Below are positions 23,582 through 37,745 of a DNA stretch of 64,000 nucleotides, piece after piece. Positions within the stretch are counted from its first letter, which is position 1. Each line of letters opens with the position of its first letter. The notes beneath the pieces are model-generated. The model did not search any database, had not been told where the DNA came from, and saw only the letters and a list, made by a program, of their open reading frames with translations. The translations under genes and the position numbers were made by a program. This DNA comes from Conus ventricosus (taxonomy: Eukaryota > Mollusca > Gastropoda > Neogastropoda > Conidae). The stretch spans positions 57,720,054-57,784,053 of the forward strand of contig CM031620.1 in NCBI GenBank assembly GCA_018398815.1. Reading direction: 5' to 3'.

Positions 23582-25065
23582 TGATACTGGGAAGGGGGAG
23601 GGGTGGGGGGGAAATGGGGAGGTTCCATTTGAGAGAAATCATTTGAAAATGAATGATTGTGAAAATGCACAACAATGTAGTGTAGGCTGTTGCGTGCTGA
23701 ATGAAAAAAAAAATCTCTCAGGTAGTGCCGGGCTATATTCAGTTTTTGACTTGTATGGCTGATGCCGTTACATAAAGACGTCAAAATGGTCACACACCAG
23801 GACAAAGAAAATAGTGACTAGCTGTGTACGGCAACTACACTATCAAGGCCAATGCATGTAAACTCAATGAGCAAGTAAAGTTAAATAAAGTAAAGTCATT
23901 TTTTCATTCAATTGTTTTGTGTAATTTTTGCTTTGCATTAATATCAATTTCAGGTGTGAACTTGTCGTTTTCATTCCATTGTTTTGTGTAAATTTGCTTT
24001 ACATTATCAATTTTAGGGGTGCACTTGTTTTTATTCCAGATCCATTTTGCGCTATGTTTGAGAAGATTAGTGATTATTAGTTCTTTTGTTTTCCCTTGTC
24101 TTGAATGCTGGTTGTCTTGCCTGAGAAGACCGAAGAGGTTGAAAAAATGCTTCATGTTTCGCTACAAGTATTACTTTGTTGTCACTTTCATTCAGCAGAA
24201 CAGTAATTTTTCGTTTGAGTTTGTTTCAATCTGCATTCACCTCACTTTGAAGCTAACAAGTTCTTTAATTCATGCTAACTGCTTCCCTTCAGTGTTTTGT
24301 ATTTATAAGATTTTGCTTTACATTAATTATTATCATTTTAGGTCATTTTCATTCTGCTTCCATTTTGCACCCAATTTGAGGAGATAAGTCATATTAAATG
24401 ATTGTTCATTCTTCGTTTTGGTTGTCTTGAATGGTGTTTGTCTTGCCTGAAGAAGACCAGAGAGATCATAACGCAGTGTGTTTTGTCTTGCAATTTGTCT
24501 CTTTCATAGTTTCATTACGCTGAACACTAATTTTGTCTTTTAAGTTTACTTTGAATTTCTTGTGTGAGTTACTTTTAGTTTTTACTTTTAGTTCTTGTGA
24601 ATGTGTTTGTATGAAGTAAATTTTGTGCAGTGCAAACAAGCAAAGTCTGGTAACAGTAATGGTGACAATGATGTTCACTAAGTATTATTATGAACTAATA
24701 GTTAGTAATATAGAAAGTCATAAATTTAAAAAAAAAATACATGTATGCTTGTGAAAAATTCAGCTCATGTTGGGAGTAAGTGACAGATTGATTTTGAAAT
24801 TTAAGCAAAAAAGGCTTCCTTAGTTCCTATGCTTATTTCGTCCACCTTGTACAGTTTATGCATAACCTTTTTTTTGGTCTAGTATATTTCTTTTTATTTA
24901 TATATTTTTTTTAAAAAGTACAAAGAAGCCATGCTGAGTGTGGCCCAGCTTTTGTCACTGTGTCATGATTCTGCATCTGCAGATCTGGCAAGAGACCATG
25001 TTTTCTTTCTTGCGGGTGCTTAATGATGAGGTTTCTCAGCTGATGTGCAACAACTGGTGTTTCAG

Positions 25066-25185
25066 AGTGGCATTATGAGCCTGATAGAGGAGCTCATTGA
25101 CGACCAGTGCCTTGGCCTGAGCTTTGAGATCCACCGGGCCTGTAAGACTGGGGCCTTCCTCATCGCAGACACAGACCCTGAGTAC
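25066..25185 (+). CDS. ATXN7L3: ATXN7L3 exon 1 (of those seen): N-terminal region
   Basis: Encodes SGIMSLIEELIDDQCLGLSF, then EIHRACKTGAFLIADTDPEY. This aligns with the conserved vertebrate N-terminal block around EDSCLGFCFEVHRAV and DDTDPDS, the part that packs into the ENY2/ATXN7 assembly lobe in known SAGA structures. The acceptor is ggtgtttcag at 25056-25065. The donor chosen (gagtac|gtttt) is weak and the true end may differ by a few bases. The Met at 25075 could be the start; a further upstream exon is equally possible because homologs have about 15-20 more residues. Confidence 0.8.
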
Positions 25186-27294
25186 GTTTTCGCCTTTCAG
25201 TTCAAGATTGTTTCCTCAGTGTTTTTACTGAACAAGAAGTTTAACACAGAGTTCCCACGTAGCTGTGCTTTTTGATAGAGAAATTGGTTGTGGGCTTAAG
25301 AAAAGAAAGAGAAAAAACGAAAAAGAAACACCCGAAGGTGCTGGGGAGGACCCAGAGAAGCACTGTCTTCACCTGCCTTTAGAGCAGTCCTGTACCACCC
25401 TTGGAGGCATGCGCTGTGTTGACGATGGGTACAGGCACGCGCAGGACACTCCATTAAGATATCAAGGGACATAACTGCTCCTGAACAGAGGTAAATCAGA
25501 CTACAGGATGCAATTCATAACAATAACAGCTTAAAGTAGCATCCCCATGGGTGTACCAGCCCGTATTTCATGACTGCAGAGCCCACCGGCAAAAAACACC
25601 ACCCACCAGCTGTTGAGCACACCCCACAGACCGAACCACCCCTGCCCACGGACAGATGAAGACAGTGCCACTCCAGACACAGCCAAGCTTTCGCCATACG
25701 GTCTTATGTGCCCTCTCTTCGCCATAACGGTCTTATGTGCCCTCAAGAGAGAATCCAAAGTTGTAGTCTTTCCCACTGTCAACAGGACTTTCCCTGTGGT
25801 AAGTGGGTCTTTCCTCACCGTCACTGGACCTTTCTCCGGGTCAGCCTAGTTAAGGCAAAGACGGCTTAATATATAAGGCCTTGGTCAGTTGGTGCTAGCG
25901 TGAGAACAGTAGGTGGGTTGCAAGATGAAGCAAGGGCCTTCTGAAGAAAGTTATGTGCTTACGAGTGCTTATTGTTGCTCACTCAAACACTAACAAGTCA
26001 GTGTAAAAATTCAGATTCCTGAACACTTTTGAACAATTCAGAGAACAGGTGTTGGCAGTGATCAATGGAAATCGCATGCACTAGCAGGGAGATAACTCAA
26101 GGCGGGTTTTTCTCCCCTGTATGGCTTGAAGCGCTGTGTTGGATTTGGCGGCGTTTTTGTGTCCGCCTTTTTTGTTGTTTTTGTTGTTGTTGAAATTCGG
26201 TGAAGATGCAGGTAAATGCTGGTTCTGAGATCTCGGGTTAAAACTCCTCGATCTTGCACTGCCCAGCCGACAAGAAAAGTAGGCGTGGTATGTGTGCAGT
26301 TTCTCTTGACACTTAACATCTGTGGGCATAGCAGTAAGCTGGTCTCAGAGGTCATCAGAAATCCAGCTGGCGCCAGAAAAATTAGAAATGTTACAAGGCA
26401 GACTCGAGGATTGTGATGCTGGACTTTAATAAGTGTGACAAAAGTGAGCCCACTAGGTCTGCTGCTGTTTACAAAAACTCAGGGGCCAGCTAATATAACT
26501 ATTCCCAATGTGCACCATTGACCTTGGCAAAGATAAGAGGAATGGAGTATTGTGTGGATGTACCCCAAAACCTCTGGCTGATATTCTCATAACAGACCTG
26601 AATTCTGACAGATTCATCAATCAGACCAGCCACCTTTTTTGTACTTCCAGTTTCTGTGTGCTGGTTGGGATGGCCACTGAAAAAAACAAAACAAAACAAA
26701 AAACCCACCAGCTGCAGCAAAGGTTGTGGAACTAGTGCCAGCTTTTAACCCTGAGAACTGAAATGGTACTGTCCATCCCTGCCGCAGTTAGAATGAACTG
26801 CTCCATTATTCCTCCTACTGAGTTGTACTTGCTCAGTGTATCATGTGTGCCATTATCAGCTTTATTGTAACATTTACTGAACAAGTCAGTGAGTCTTTTG
26901 AAAGGTTATCTCAAATTGAAATGTAAAGCAAGGGATGTAAGCAGTCTCTGTGAAAAAGGTGCAGTGTAAAAATGGTCTTCATAACAATTCGTAAGACATG
27001 TACAGGTCCTTGAGTGGATGTGATCATGTGGATGGGAACCATGCAACAGCAGCTTCCTGTTCATCATTCAACATGTTCTACAGGTTTTCAGTATTTTGTA
27101 ATTGTTATGTTGTGAGGTTACTGTATGATGTTTAAAGATTTGTGTTCAGATCTAATAATATTTGCCCTGGTTCAGAATTTTACATCTGAAATGTTACATT
27201 ATTTCAATTTTAAGTGAAATGCGCCGGATTATACATGTGCAGTTTTGATTTTTCCATGTTGTTCTTGTTCCACCCCACCCTTCCTCCCCCCCTT

Positions 27295-27383
<89 letters not shown>

Positions 27384-27556
27384 AAAGACCATTGAAAAGT
27401 ATCTTGAGATCTCTGTTGTCCAGTGTGTTGTATCATGGCAAGGTATGGGAGAGAAATTTTGACTGTTGGTGACTTCCTTTTTTTTTTTTTTCCAGATCAG
27501 CTCATAATTTTGGTGAGTACAGATTTTATCAGCATATATTAACACACACACACACA

Positions 27557-27627
<71 letters not shown>

Positions 27628-30600
27628 GCATCCTCACCCCTACGCCCACCCCCCACCCCTCAAAAAGAAAAAGGAAATAAAAGGTTTTTTTTTAAAAAAA
27701 AGGAAGTTATGTAGAAAAAACAGAATGATGGCAATTATTTAAATGCTTCATGATAACATTGCTAATTGACTGTGATTTTCATTGGATATTAAGAAACGTT
27801 ATTGGGTCGTGATTTGAAAGGACAGAAAACTCTTAGTTCATACTTTGATGAATTACTTTTTAATGAATTCAGTGGATCCTTTCAATAACTGTCGCCAACA
27901 CTTCTCAGCAACTTCAAGGGAGGTTGTCTTTATTGGGAGGTAAGTTGGTTAGAGTTTGCAGTGCTCCCCACTCTTCTGTTTCTAGGGAGTAGTATACCCT
28001 GTTATTCATCTTCTTTCTTTTTTTAAAAGTAATATTGCATCACAAACCTTTTAGAGGATATAGTCTAGCGAATTAAAAACTTCCCATGTTGCTAAATGTT
28101 GACTTTGAAACTTTCAGTTTCCTCTTTTGGACTCAGCACAAGCGGTTGAGTTTGCAATAGCTGCTACATAATTTAAATAGATGGCCTTGATAGCTGCCTA
28201 CTTCTATGATTATATCAATTTCTCTCTTTTTAAAAAAATTTTAATGAGACTGATTGCATTATAGTTTCGCATCTCTCGTTTATTAATTGACTCCTTCCCT
28301 TTCTTCGTTTTTTGTTGTTGTTTTTTCTTCCTCTTTTCTCCTCCATCTGTCCATCCTTCCCGTCATCCCTCTCTGGTGGCTTCCATCTGTCAATCCTTCC
28401 CGTCATCCTCTCTGGTGCTTCCATCTGTCCATCCTTCCCGTCACCCTCTCTGGTGGCTTCCATCTGTCCATCCTTCCCGTCATCCCCTGGGGCTTCCCTC
28501 TGTCCATCCTTCCCGTCATCCCCCTCTGTGGCTTCCATCTTCCATCCTTCCCGTCAATCCCCTCTGGTGGTTCCATCAGTCCATCCTTCCGTCATCCTCT
28601 CTGGTGGCTTCCATCGTCCATCCTTCCCGTCATCCCTCTCTGGTGGCTTCATCTGTTCCTTCCCGTCATCCCCTCTGGTGCTTCCATCTGTCCATCCTTC
28701 CCGTCATCCCTCTCTGGTGGCTTCCTCTGTCCATCCTTCCCGTCATCCCTCTCTGGTGCCCCATCTGTCCATCCTTCCGTCATCCTCTCTGTGGTTCCAT
28801 CGTCCATATTCCCGTCATCCTCTCTGGGGCTTTCCCGCCCATGTCAACAAACCGGGGTTTGACGTGCTTGGTCAGACCTCCACGAAGAAGAACTTTGAGT
28901 GCCATGCACACAACTGTCTGCCCAAACCCGGCCGCCTCCCGCTCGCTCCTCACCTGGAGAAGTGCATGGGTATGGGCGAACAGTTCAGCAAACGCTAGTC
29001 GACGGTGAGCGGTGTGGTTTGGTGCCTGGGTGTGTGGTGGGGTTTGGTTTCCGGGAGTGGGGGAAACTGGTTTTGCAAAAGATGATGTTCGAGTTTTTTT
29101 GTTGGGCGTTTAATTTAGACAAAAGCGGAAAGTGATTTTTCGGTTGTGACAAAAAAGTGCGAGCACATGCGCACGCACCACACACAGACACACACACACA
29201 CAACCCACACACACACACCATACACAGCACACACCACACAACAACACACAACACACACAAAACACACACAACGCACTCAGACATATATGACAGTCATTGA
29301 GCTATTGAATTGAGATGCAGTGAATATGGTTTTGTTTGCTTTACCATTTGAGTCATAATGATTGATAGGTATAGTTTCCTCTCCTTTCGCTTGATTCGAC
29401 AGTATAGGTCAGGTGCAGCACAGTAGACAGCAAAGGGATTAGAGTGGCTGTAAATTCCATGATATCAGTCCAAATGCATGTGATAGTCAAGTTTTGCCTG
29501 ATTTTAGTGTTAGCCTCAATTAAAGTCTGTATATTGTACGCCTGTTGTACTTGTGTGTGTTGGATTTATGCACACACCAGACGATTGATGCTGTGAGATT
29601 GTTGACCTGGACACAGAAGATTGCTACAGATTGTGTAGAACAGAGTTTGCATGTATTTGGCTGCCTAGACTACTATTACATACAAAGTGAGCCTCATGAT
29701 ATAAAAATACTGTGGTCAGAAGTCAGTGACCTGTCTCAGCCTGGGCAGATGCTGGCCCAGACATTGTCGCAACATTGTTTTCTGCTCCATTGAATTTGGT
29801 ACAGATTTACGGTCACTCAGCTGATTATCAGGCAAAGGGAGCTCCTGCAAATGGCTGCTGTCTTAAAGCAGATGATGACTTGTCTGATCTGCCAATACCA
29901 TGGAATCAGCATAGTTAAGAAATGCGGTCAACTTTCAGGTCATAAGCTGCGTCGTTAGCATCAGTGACCGTTGAGATGGTGCCATGTCTGACGTCATAGC
30001 AGCATGTCATTCATGATGACTGTAACTGTGTAAGTGGGAGAGAAAAGAAAGAAGGATCTGTGTGTGTGTGTGAAGACCTGAATGGTCTGCTGGCCTTCCA
30101 CATTTTCTTTGAATGTTGGCTAAAACTTTTGTCCACTGCATATCGTGCAATGCTGTACTTGCAGTTTGAATGGCTTGGTCGTGTTCCCAGCGCTTAAAAG
30201 TTTCTGTGTGATGTACAACAGCAGGGATTTTTATCAGAGACGCTTGACTGAAAGTGATGATTTTTTTTGTTTTGGTTTCTTTTTCATGTCTTTTGTTTTT
30301 ATTGTTTTGATTTTCTACAGAATTGCTAACAACACCAAGCGTGACAGTGACGACAGTGGTGGAGATGACGACAATGATAATGATTGGAGTTATGGGACGG
30401 AGAACAAGAAAGGTAATGCTTTGATTTTAGTGATGTTTTTGCTTAGTTTTCTCCTTACTAAGTCCTTTTTACACATTTCGTTGAGAACTTAGTTATGATA
30501 AACAAGTGTATTGTAGTTATAGCTATTCTATCATGCACCACTTCTATTGAAGTAAATAATCATTGATTTCATGGCACACAGTAAAATTGGGTGTTGAGCG

Positions 30601-31490
30601 GTTGAACATTTTAGCCCAAAGAATCGGTTGTTAACCTTTATTCAGTGAAGAGAGACAGGTCATTAATTTTGTTAGCTCATTTCATAAAAATATGTCACAG
30701 TGCATGATACAGCTCTGATATAAACTATGTGTTACTTTTTTTTTCTCTTTTTTGGTTGCTTAAACCGAACTTAAACTGTAGTTTTGACCTCCCTAAAAAA
30801 AAAGAACAGGTGAAAATTGGATTGCAGCTATCTTAGTTATTTTTTAAAAATATTTACAACAGTTTGAAGTTTGGCATTTCTCAGCACATATTTTGCAGAA
30901 GGTTAGATGTTAAGTTTTCATAATTTTAAGCGATGTTCCATCACAATAAGAATTGTCGGATTTGTCCCATAGTATCAGAATTAGCAGCAAGTTTTGAGGA
31001 ATTCAACAATGTCAGTTCCCTCGCAAAGTCTGCATCTGATAATGCAGTGTTCTCAGATAATGGAAGTTTTATGAGCGCTAATCTTGGGTGAATTAGTTTA
31101 CACATTTACATTTTTTTTCTGGAAATTGGAAAGAAAACAAACAAGAAAAAAAAACCCTGGTGAACTTTTGAATTTGGCATTGCTACTTTGGAAGTTTACA
31201 ATTAAGATGATAAAATGTCAGAACATGACTAGAACCTCACTGTGACGTGATTTCCCATGTATTCTGAAGCAGGTGATGCAGCCTTTGCTTACTTTTCTTG
31301 TGTGCTATCCATGATATAGTTTTTTGTTGTTGTTGTTGTTTTTTTTAAGTACCAAAATATGAACGAGGAAAAAAAAATTAGATGAGATAAACAATTGACT
31401 TGATCGTACAGACTACTAATAGTTGTATTCAGCTGTGATTTTGTGGTTTATGGTATCAGTTCACAAGTAACAACCTGTTTGAGAGTCTGT

Positions 31491-31538
<48 letters not shown>

Positions 31539-33523
31539 ACATTTGCGCACTCTTTTTTTTTCTTTTCTTTTTTTGTGAGATGGGGTTCTTGTTTTGGACT
31601 GACTCTCTGTTCTTGTTCTTATTGTTCTGATTTCAACATTTTTTTTTTTTTTTTGCTTTCGCTTTCTGTTTGCACCAGGGAGAAGGAAAAAGCAAAACAA
31701 AACAAAAAGTTTTCTGTTTCAGTGAAAAAGTTGAAGAAAGAGAAGGGGGCCAATTCCCCACGGAACAAGAAAGCCAACAGACTGAAAAATGGTAAGTAGT
31801 GAGGACAGAATGGTGACTGTGAGTGGGGTTGAGAGGGTGGGTGCCTTTCACATGTGCTGGGCACGGACATATCTGAGGAATATTCTACTGTACATGTTCA
31901 ATTCTGTTTAGCCTGTGGATGGGGATTGGAGGGGAGTGAGCTGGGACACAAACAGAACTTATCTCTGAATGCATGGCTAAAAATGTGTGTTTGCGGTTAC
32001 AAAGTAGAGCTGGGGTTTGTTGGGGTTTTTTTGGTGTTGGGCTAATTCAGTTTACAGTGTGAGTCACTTGGTTGTTGATTCAAGAAATGTCTTAAGTTTT
32101 GTTGTTATTTACATTTTTTGTGATCATGATTACTGTTGTTATTCTTATTTATTGTTTGTTGTATAGAAAATCAGAGTGGTTTAACAGCGATGCCCTTGAT
32201 TTGTCTCACCATGCCAGGGGTGTCAGCAGGTGGCGCTCACGCTTTATCCAATGGGCCTCATTCCTCGCAGGAGAGCGTGGAGTCGGAGACTGGGGTGGTG
32301 CCCAACTACGACAACATGACCATTGGTAAGGCAGGAGGAGATAATGTGGTGTGAACTGAGGGAGGGGGTTACTACGACAACATGACCATTGGTAAGGCAG
32401 GAGGAGATAATGCGGTGTGAACTGAGGGAGGGGTTGGGTGGGCCCTACTACGACAACATGACCATTGGTAAGGCAGGAGGAGATAATGTGGTGTGAACTG
32501 AGGGAGGGGGTTGGGGTGGGCCCTACTACGACAACATGACCATTGGTAAGGCAGGAGGAGATAATGCGGTTTGAACTGAGGGAGGGGGTTGGGTGGGCCC
32601 TACTACAACAACATGACCATTGGTAAGGCAGGAGGAGATAATGTTGTTTGAACTGAGGGAGGGGGTTGGGGTGGGCCCTACTACGACAACATGACCATTG
32701 GTAAGACAGGAGGAGATAATGTGGTTTGAACTGAGGGAGGGGGTTGGGGTGGGCCCTACTACGACAACATGACCATTGGTAAGACAGGAGAGATAATGTG
32801 GTTTGAACTGAGGAGGGGTTGGGTGGGCCCTACTACGACAACATGACCATTGGTAAGGCAGGAGGAGATAATGTGGTTTGAACTGAGGGAGGGGGTTGGG
32901 GTGGGCCCTACTACGACAACATGACCATTGGTAAGGCAGGAGGAGATAATGTGGTTTGAACTGAGGGAGGGGTTGGGTGGCCCTACTACGACAACATGAC
33001 CATTGGTAAGGCAGGAGGAGATAATGCGGTTTGAACTGAGGGAGGGGTTGGGGTGGGCCCTACTACGACAACATGACCATTGGTAAGGCAGGAGGAGATA
33101 ATGCGGTTTGAACTGAGGAGGGGGTTGGGGTGGGCCCTACTACGACAACATGACCATTGGTAAGGCAGGAGGAGATAATGCGGTTTGAACTGAGGGAGGG
33201 GTTGGGGTGGGCCCTACTACGACAACATGACCATTGGTAAGGCAGGAGGAGATAATGCGGTTTGAACTGAGGAGGGGGTTGGGGGAGGTTGGTTGGGGTG
33301 GGCCCTGCTTGTTTAGTGGGTTGAATTGTTTGTGGGGTACAGGTACATTCACTGTGTCGTTTCTAAAACAGAGCAGTAATTTCCATGTGTGCAGTATTGA
33401 AGTGTTCTTGAATCCAAGGGACCAGAATAGTTATGGTATGTGACTCATTCTACTACAGTGTTATGAAAGGAAATAGTGCAGTATTACATTACGCACACTC
33501 ATGTAATATATACACAAACAAAA

Positions 33524-33557
<34 letters not shown>

Positions 33558-36500
33558 CTTTAAATGGCACAAATGGTGATGTGAAAAACGGGGTGAAATG
33601 TCGCAACAATGAGGTGGCACTTGGGTGGCTCTCTGAGCATACTATGGAGTGTATTCACCCAAGTCAGTATGAGTCTGTAGGCACTTCGGGTGGCTCTCTG
33701 AGCCATACTATGGAGTGTATTCACCCCCAAGTCAGTATGAGTTTGTAGACACTTCGGTGGCTCTCTGAGCCATACTATGGAGTGTATTCACCCCCAAGTC
33801 AGTATGAGTTTGTAGACACTTCGGGTGGCTCTCTGAGCCATACTATGGAGTGTATTCACCCCCAAGTCAGTATGAGTCTGTAGGCACTTCGGGTGGCTCT
33901 CTGAGCCATACTATGGAGTGTATTCACCCCCAAGTCAGTATGAGTTTGTAGACACTTCGGGTGGCTCTCTGAGCCATACTATAGAGTGTATTCACCCCCA
34001 AGTCAGTATGAGTTTGTAGACACTTCGGGTGGCTCTCTGAGCCGTACTATGGAGTGTATTCACCCCCAAGTCAGTATGAGTTTGTAGACACTTCGGGTGG
34101 CTCTCTGAGCCGTACTATGGAGTGTATTCACCCCTAAGTCAGTATGAGTTTGTAGACACTTCGGGTGGCTCTCTGAGCCGTACTATGGAGTGTATTCACC
34201 CCCAAGTCAGTATGAGTTTGTAGACACTTCGGGTGGCTCTCTGAGCCGTACTATGGAGTGTATTCACCCCCAAGTCAGTATGAGTCTGTAGGCGTACAGT
34301 TTGTCCATCAGTTTGTCCATCAGGCCAAAACCGCATTTTATTCTTCCAAAGTTGCAGCAGCATCCTCGTGTAAAGAACTGTTTAGAACTGTCACTAGCAT
34401 GTTGGGTAAGGCTGCAAGTGTTGTAATGCCGTCCACTCATGAGCCGTCACAACTTCCTGGTTTGTTTTCTCAGTTTTTCGCCCACAAAATTCAGACAATT
34501 CGAAACGCTTTCTCCCCATCCTCAGATACTTCAGACCAGTCTGTTGTTTTTAACGGTACTACGCTCTGTGAGTTTTTGCCAGTGTCCGAGCAGACTGTTC
34601 GTAAAATCATCACACAGTCCGCGAAAACATCCTGTGACCTTGACCCCATTCCCACCCCACTCCTCTTTAAACACCTTGACTCTCTCCTTCCTACCATCAC
34701 CAAAATTCTTAACGAGTCTCTGTCTTCTGGCACAGTTCCCACTGACTTTAAGACCGCCCTTGTTAAACCTCTACTAAAGAAAAGCAGTCTTGATCCCAAC
34801 GTTCTTAAAAATTACAGACCCATCTCAAATCTTCCTTTCCTATCCAAAATTCTTGAGAAAGTCATTCTTCAACAGCTCTCTGACCATCTGGTCTCAAACA
34901 ACCTCCTCACACCACATCAGTCAGCCTATCGCCCTGGGCACAGCACGGAGACCACCATCCTTCGCATTCTCAATGATATCCTAAATTCCTTAGACGAAAA
35001 CAAAATTTCTGTCCTTCTTTTGCTAGATCTTTCGGCAGCCTTTGACACCATAGACCATGTAATCCTTCTCTCTCGTTTGAAATACACATGTGGCATCAGG
35101 GAAACAGCTTTAAATTGGTTTCGTTCTTATCTTCTAGACAGGAAACAGTTCATTCAAGTAGGTGACCACCGTTCTGATGAATCTAACCTCCAGTTTGGCG
35201 TACCTCAGGGATCCGTGCTGGGACCTGTCCTCTTTATTTTGTACACCACTCCATTGTCAAATGTTATCCACGGCCATTCCGTTTCACACGAAATGTTTGC
35301 GGATGATACTCAGCTGCTCCATTCCTCTGTCATCGATGACTACTCACCCCTTGTTTCTACTCTTCAATCTTGTACTTCTGATATTGAGACCTGGATGTCA
35401 GCAAATAAGCTTAAATTAAACTGCGAGAAGACTGAAGCCATCCGTTTTTCAAAGCAGTCACATCATGGCCCTGATCCGCTCCCTTCTTCTCTGACATTAG
35501 GTTCCAGCACTATCGAATTTTCAAACACTGTTCGTGATCTTGGTGTTCTCCTTGATAGTGACCTCTCAATGAAACAGCATGTCACAAAAACTTGTCAGCT
35601 AGCTTACATGGAACTTAAACGAATTGCTGCTATTCGACCCTATCTCACTGAAGACGCCACAAAAACTCTCGTTTCATCCTATATCCTCTCAAGGCTAGAT
35701 TACTGCAACTGTGTTCTCCTTGGCTGTCCCTCAACTGTCATCCAACCCCTCCAATGTGTATAGAACTCTGCAGCCCGTCTCATTTGCAAATCTCCTAGGA
35801 CTCAACCCTGCAGCCCTCTCCTGAAAAAGTTGCACTGGCTCCCCGTTGAAGAAAGAATTAAATACAGATGTTGTTGTCTTTGCTTCAAGATTTTCACTGG
35901 CGATGCCCCTGCCTATCTTTCCGATCTCCTTCAAGTATATGTCCCATCACGAACGCTCCGCTCCTCCACCGACACCAGGACCTTCCGCCTTCCCAGTTAC
36001 CATCCCCATCGTAAACAACATGGTGAACGAGCTTTTTCATACGCAGCTCCCAAACTCTGGAATAAACTCCCCTATGACTTAAGACATTCTCAAACCTTTT
36101 CTTCCTTCAAAACCTCTCTGAAAACCCACCTTTTCAAACAATATTAAGAAGACAGTTATTACCTGATAGTTGATTGACTCTTGTTTGTCTCTGTGGATCG
36201 CTAATAGTTTGTGATTGTTGCAACTGTTGTGTATTGTGTGTCTGTGCGTGAGAGTGTGTGTGCGCGTGGGAGAGAATGGGAGAGAGCCTTTGTTTTTCAT
36301 TTTCTGAGCCGTTTTTCAATGCATTTTCTTTACATTTAGCAATTTGTATTTTTTTTTTTCTTTTGCCTTTGTAAAGCGCCTTGTGCCGTGGAAGGCGCTA
36401 TATAAATCCCCATTATTATTATTATTATTATTTAGGCACTTCGGGTGGCTCTCTGAGCCATACTATGGGGTGTATTCACCCCCAAGTCAGTATGAGTCTG

Positions 36501-37556
36501 TAGGCACTTCGGGTGGCTCTCTGAGCCGTACTATGGAGTGTATTCACCCCCAAGTCAGTATGAGTCTAGGCACTTCGGGTGGCTCTCTGAGCCATACTAT
36601 GGAGTGTATTCACCCCCAAGTCAGTATGAGTCTGTAGACACTTCGGGTGGCTCTCTGAGCCGTACTATGGAGTGTATTCACCCCCAAGTCAGTATGAGTT
36701 TGTAGACACTTCGGGTGGCTCTCTGAGCCGTACTATGGGTGTATTCACCCCCAAGTCAGTATGAGTTTGTAGACATTCGGGTGGCTCTCTGAGCGTACTA
36801 TGGAGTGTATTCACCCCAAGTCAGTATGAGTTTGTAGACACTTCGGGTGCTCGCTGAGCCGTACTATGGAGTGTATTCACCCCCAAGTCAGTATGAGTTT
36901 GTAGACACTTCGGGTGGCTCTCTGAGCCGTACTATGGAGTGTATTCACACCCCCAAGTCAGAGTGATTTTGTAGACACTTCGGGTGGCTCTCTGAGCCGT
37001 ACTATGGAGTGTATTCACCCCCAAGTCAGTATGAGTTTGTAGACACTTCGGGTGGCTCTCTGAGCCATACTATGGAGTGTATTCACCCCCAAGTCAGAGT
37101 GAGTTTGTAGACACTTCGGGTGGCTCTCTGAGCCGTACTATGAGTGTATTCACCCCCAGTCAAGTGAGTTTGTAGACACTTCGGTGCTCTCTGAGCCGTA
37201 CTATGGAGTTATTCACCCCCAAGTCACTATGAGTTTGTAAAACACTTCGGGTGGCTCTCTGAGGCGTACTATGGAGTGTATTCACCCCCAAGTCAGAGTG
37301 AGTTTGTAAAGGCAAACAGTGAGATGGTCGGGGAATCCGCGTCTCAACAAAATAGGGCGATGGAGTGTCGATGTGTGTGTGAGTCAGTTTGGATGATGTC
37401 GGCAAAACTGAGGTGAGTGAGACTTTGAATGCAGCACCTCAATCTGCATTCCTGAACACTGTTCAACATGTAAAAAAGTCAGGCCACAAAATTTCGCCTG
37501 TTTTTCAATTCGGCCCATTTATTGAGATGTGGATTACTATCGCCTCACTGTTTACC

Positions 37557-37593
<37 letters not shown>

Positions 37594-37599
37594 ACATAC

Positions 37600-37640
<41 letters not shown>

Positions 37641-37699
37641 CACACACATATGCACGCATACACTGAAGCACACACACATACTGAGCAAGCACATGCACA

Positions 37700-37745
<46 letters not shown>

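Larger units (their letters stand above)
19853..24795. repeat. Right copy of the contig-overlap duplication
   Basis: Counterpart of 13152-18852. Similarity fades at about 24795 because the left copy ends at the gap. Both copies keep the same relative order of LINE, putative exons and diverged 340-bp repeats. Confidence 0.9.

Noticed and set aside
28287..28862. 190-230-codon Ser/Pro/His-rich open frames
   Set aside because: They arise from the 40-bp minisatellite in three frames at once.
33557..33612. Possible extra ATXN7L3 exon encoding ALNGTNGDVKNGVKCRNNE
   Set aside because: Phase would fit after exon 5, but exon 5 joins exon 6 directly with better conservation (YDNMTI-EDAGGMFQTCGV), and the donor (gtggca) is poor.
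33622..37305. CRISPR-like array
   Set aside because: 68-bp units are contiguous with no unique spacers, in an animal genome; this is a minisatellite.
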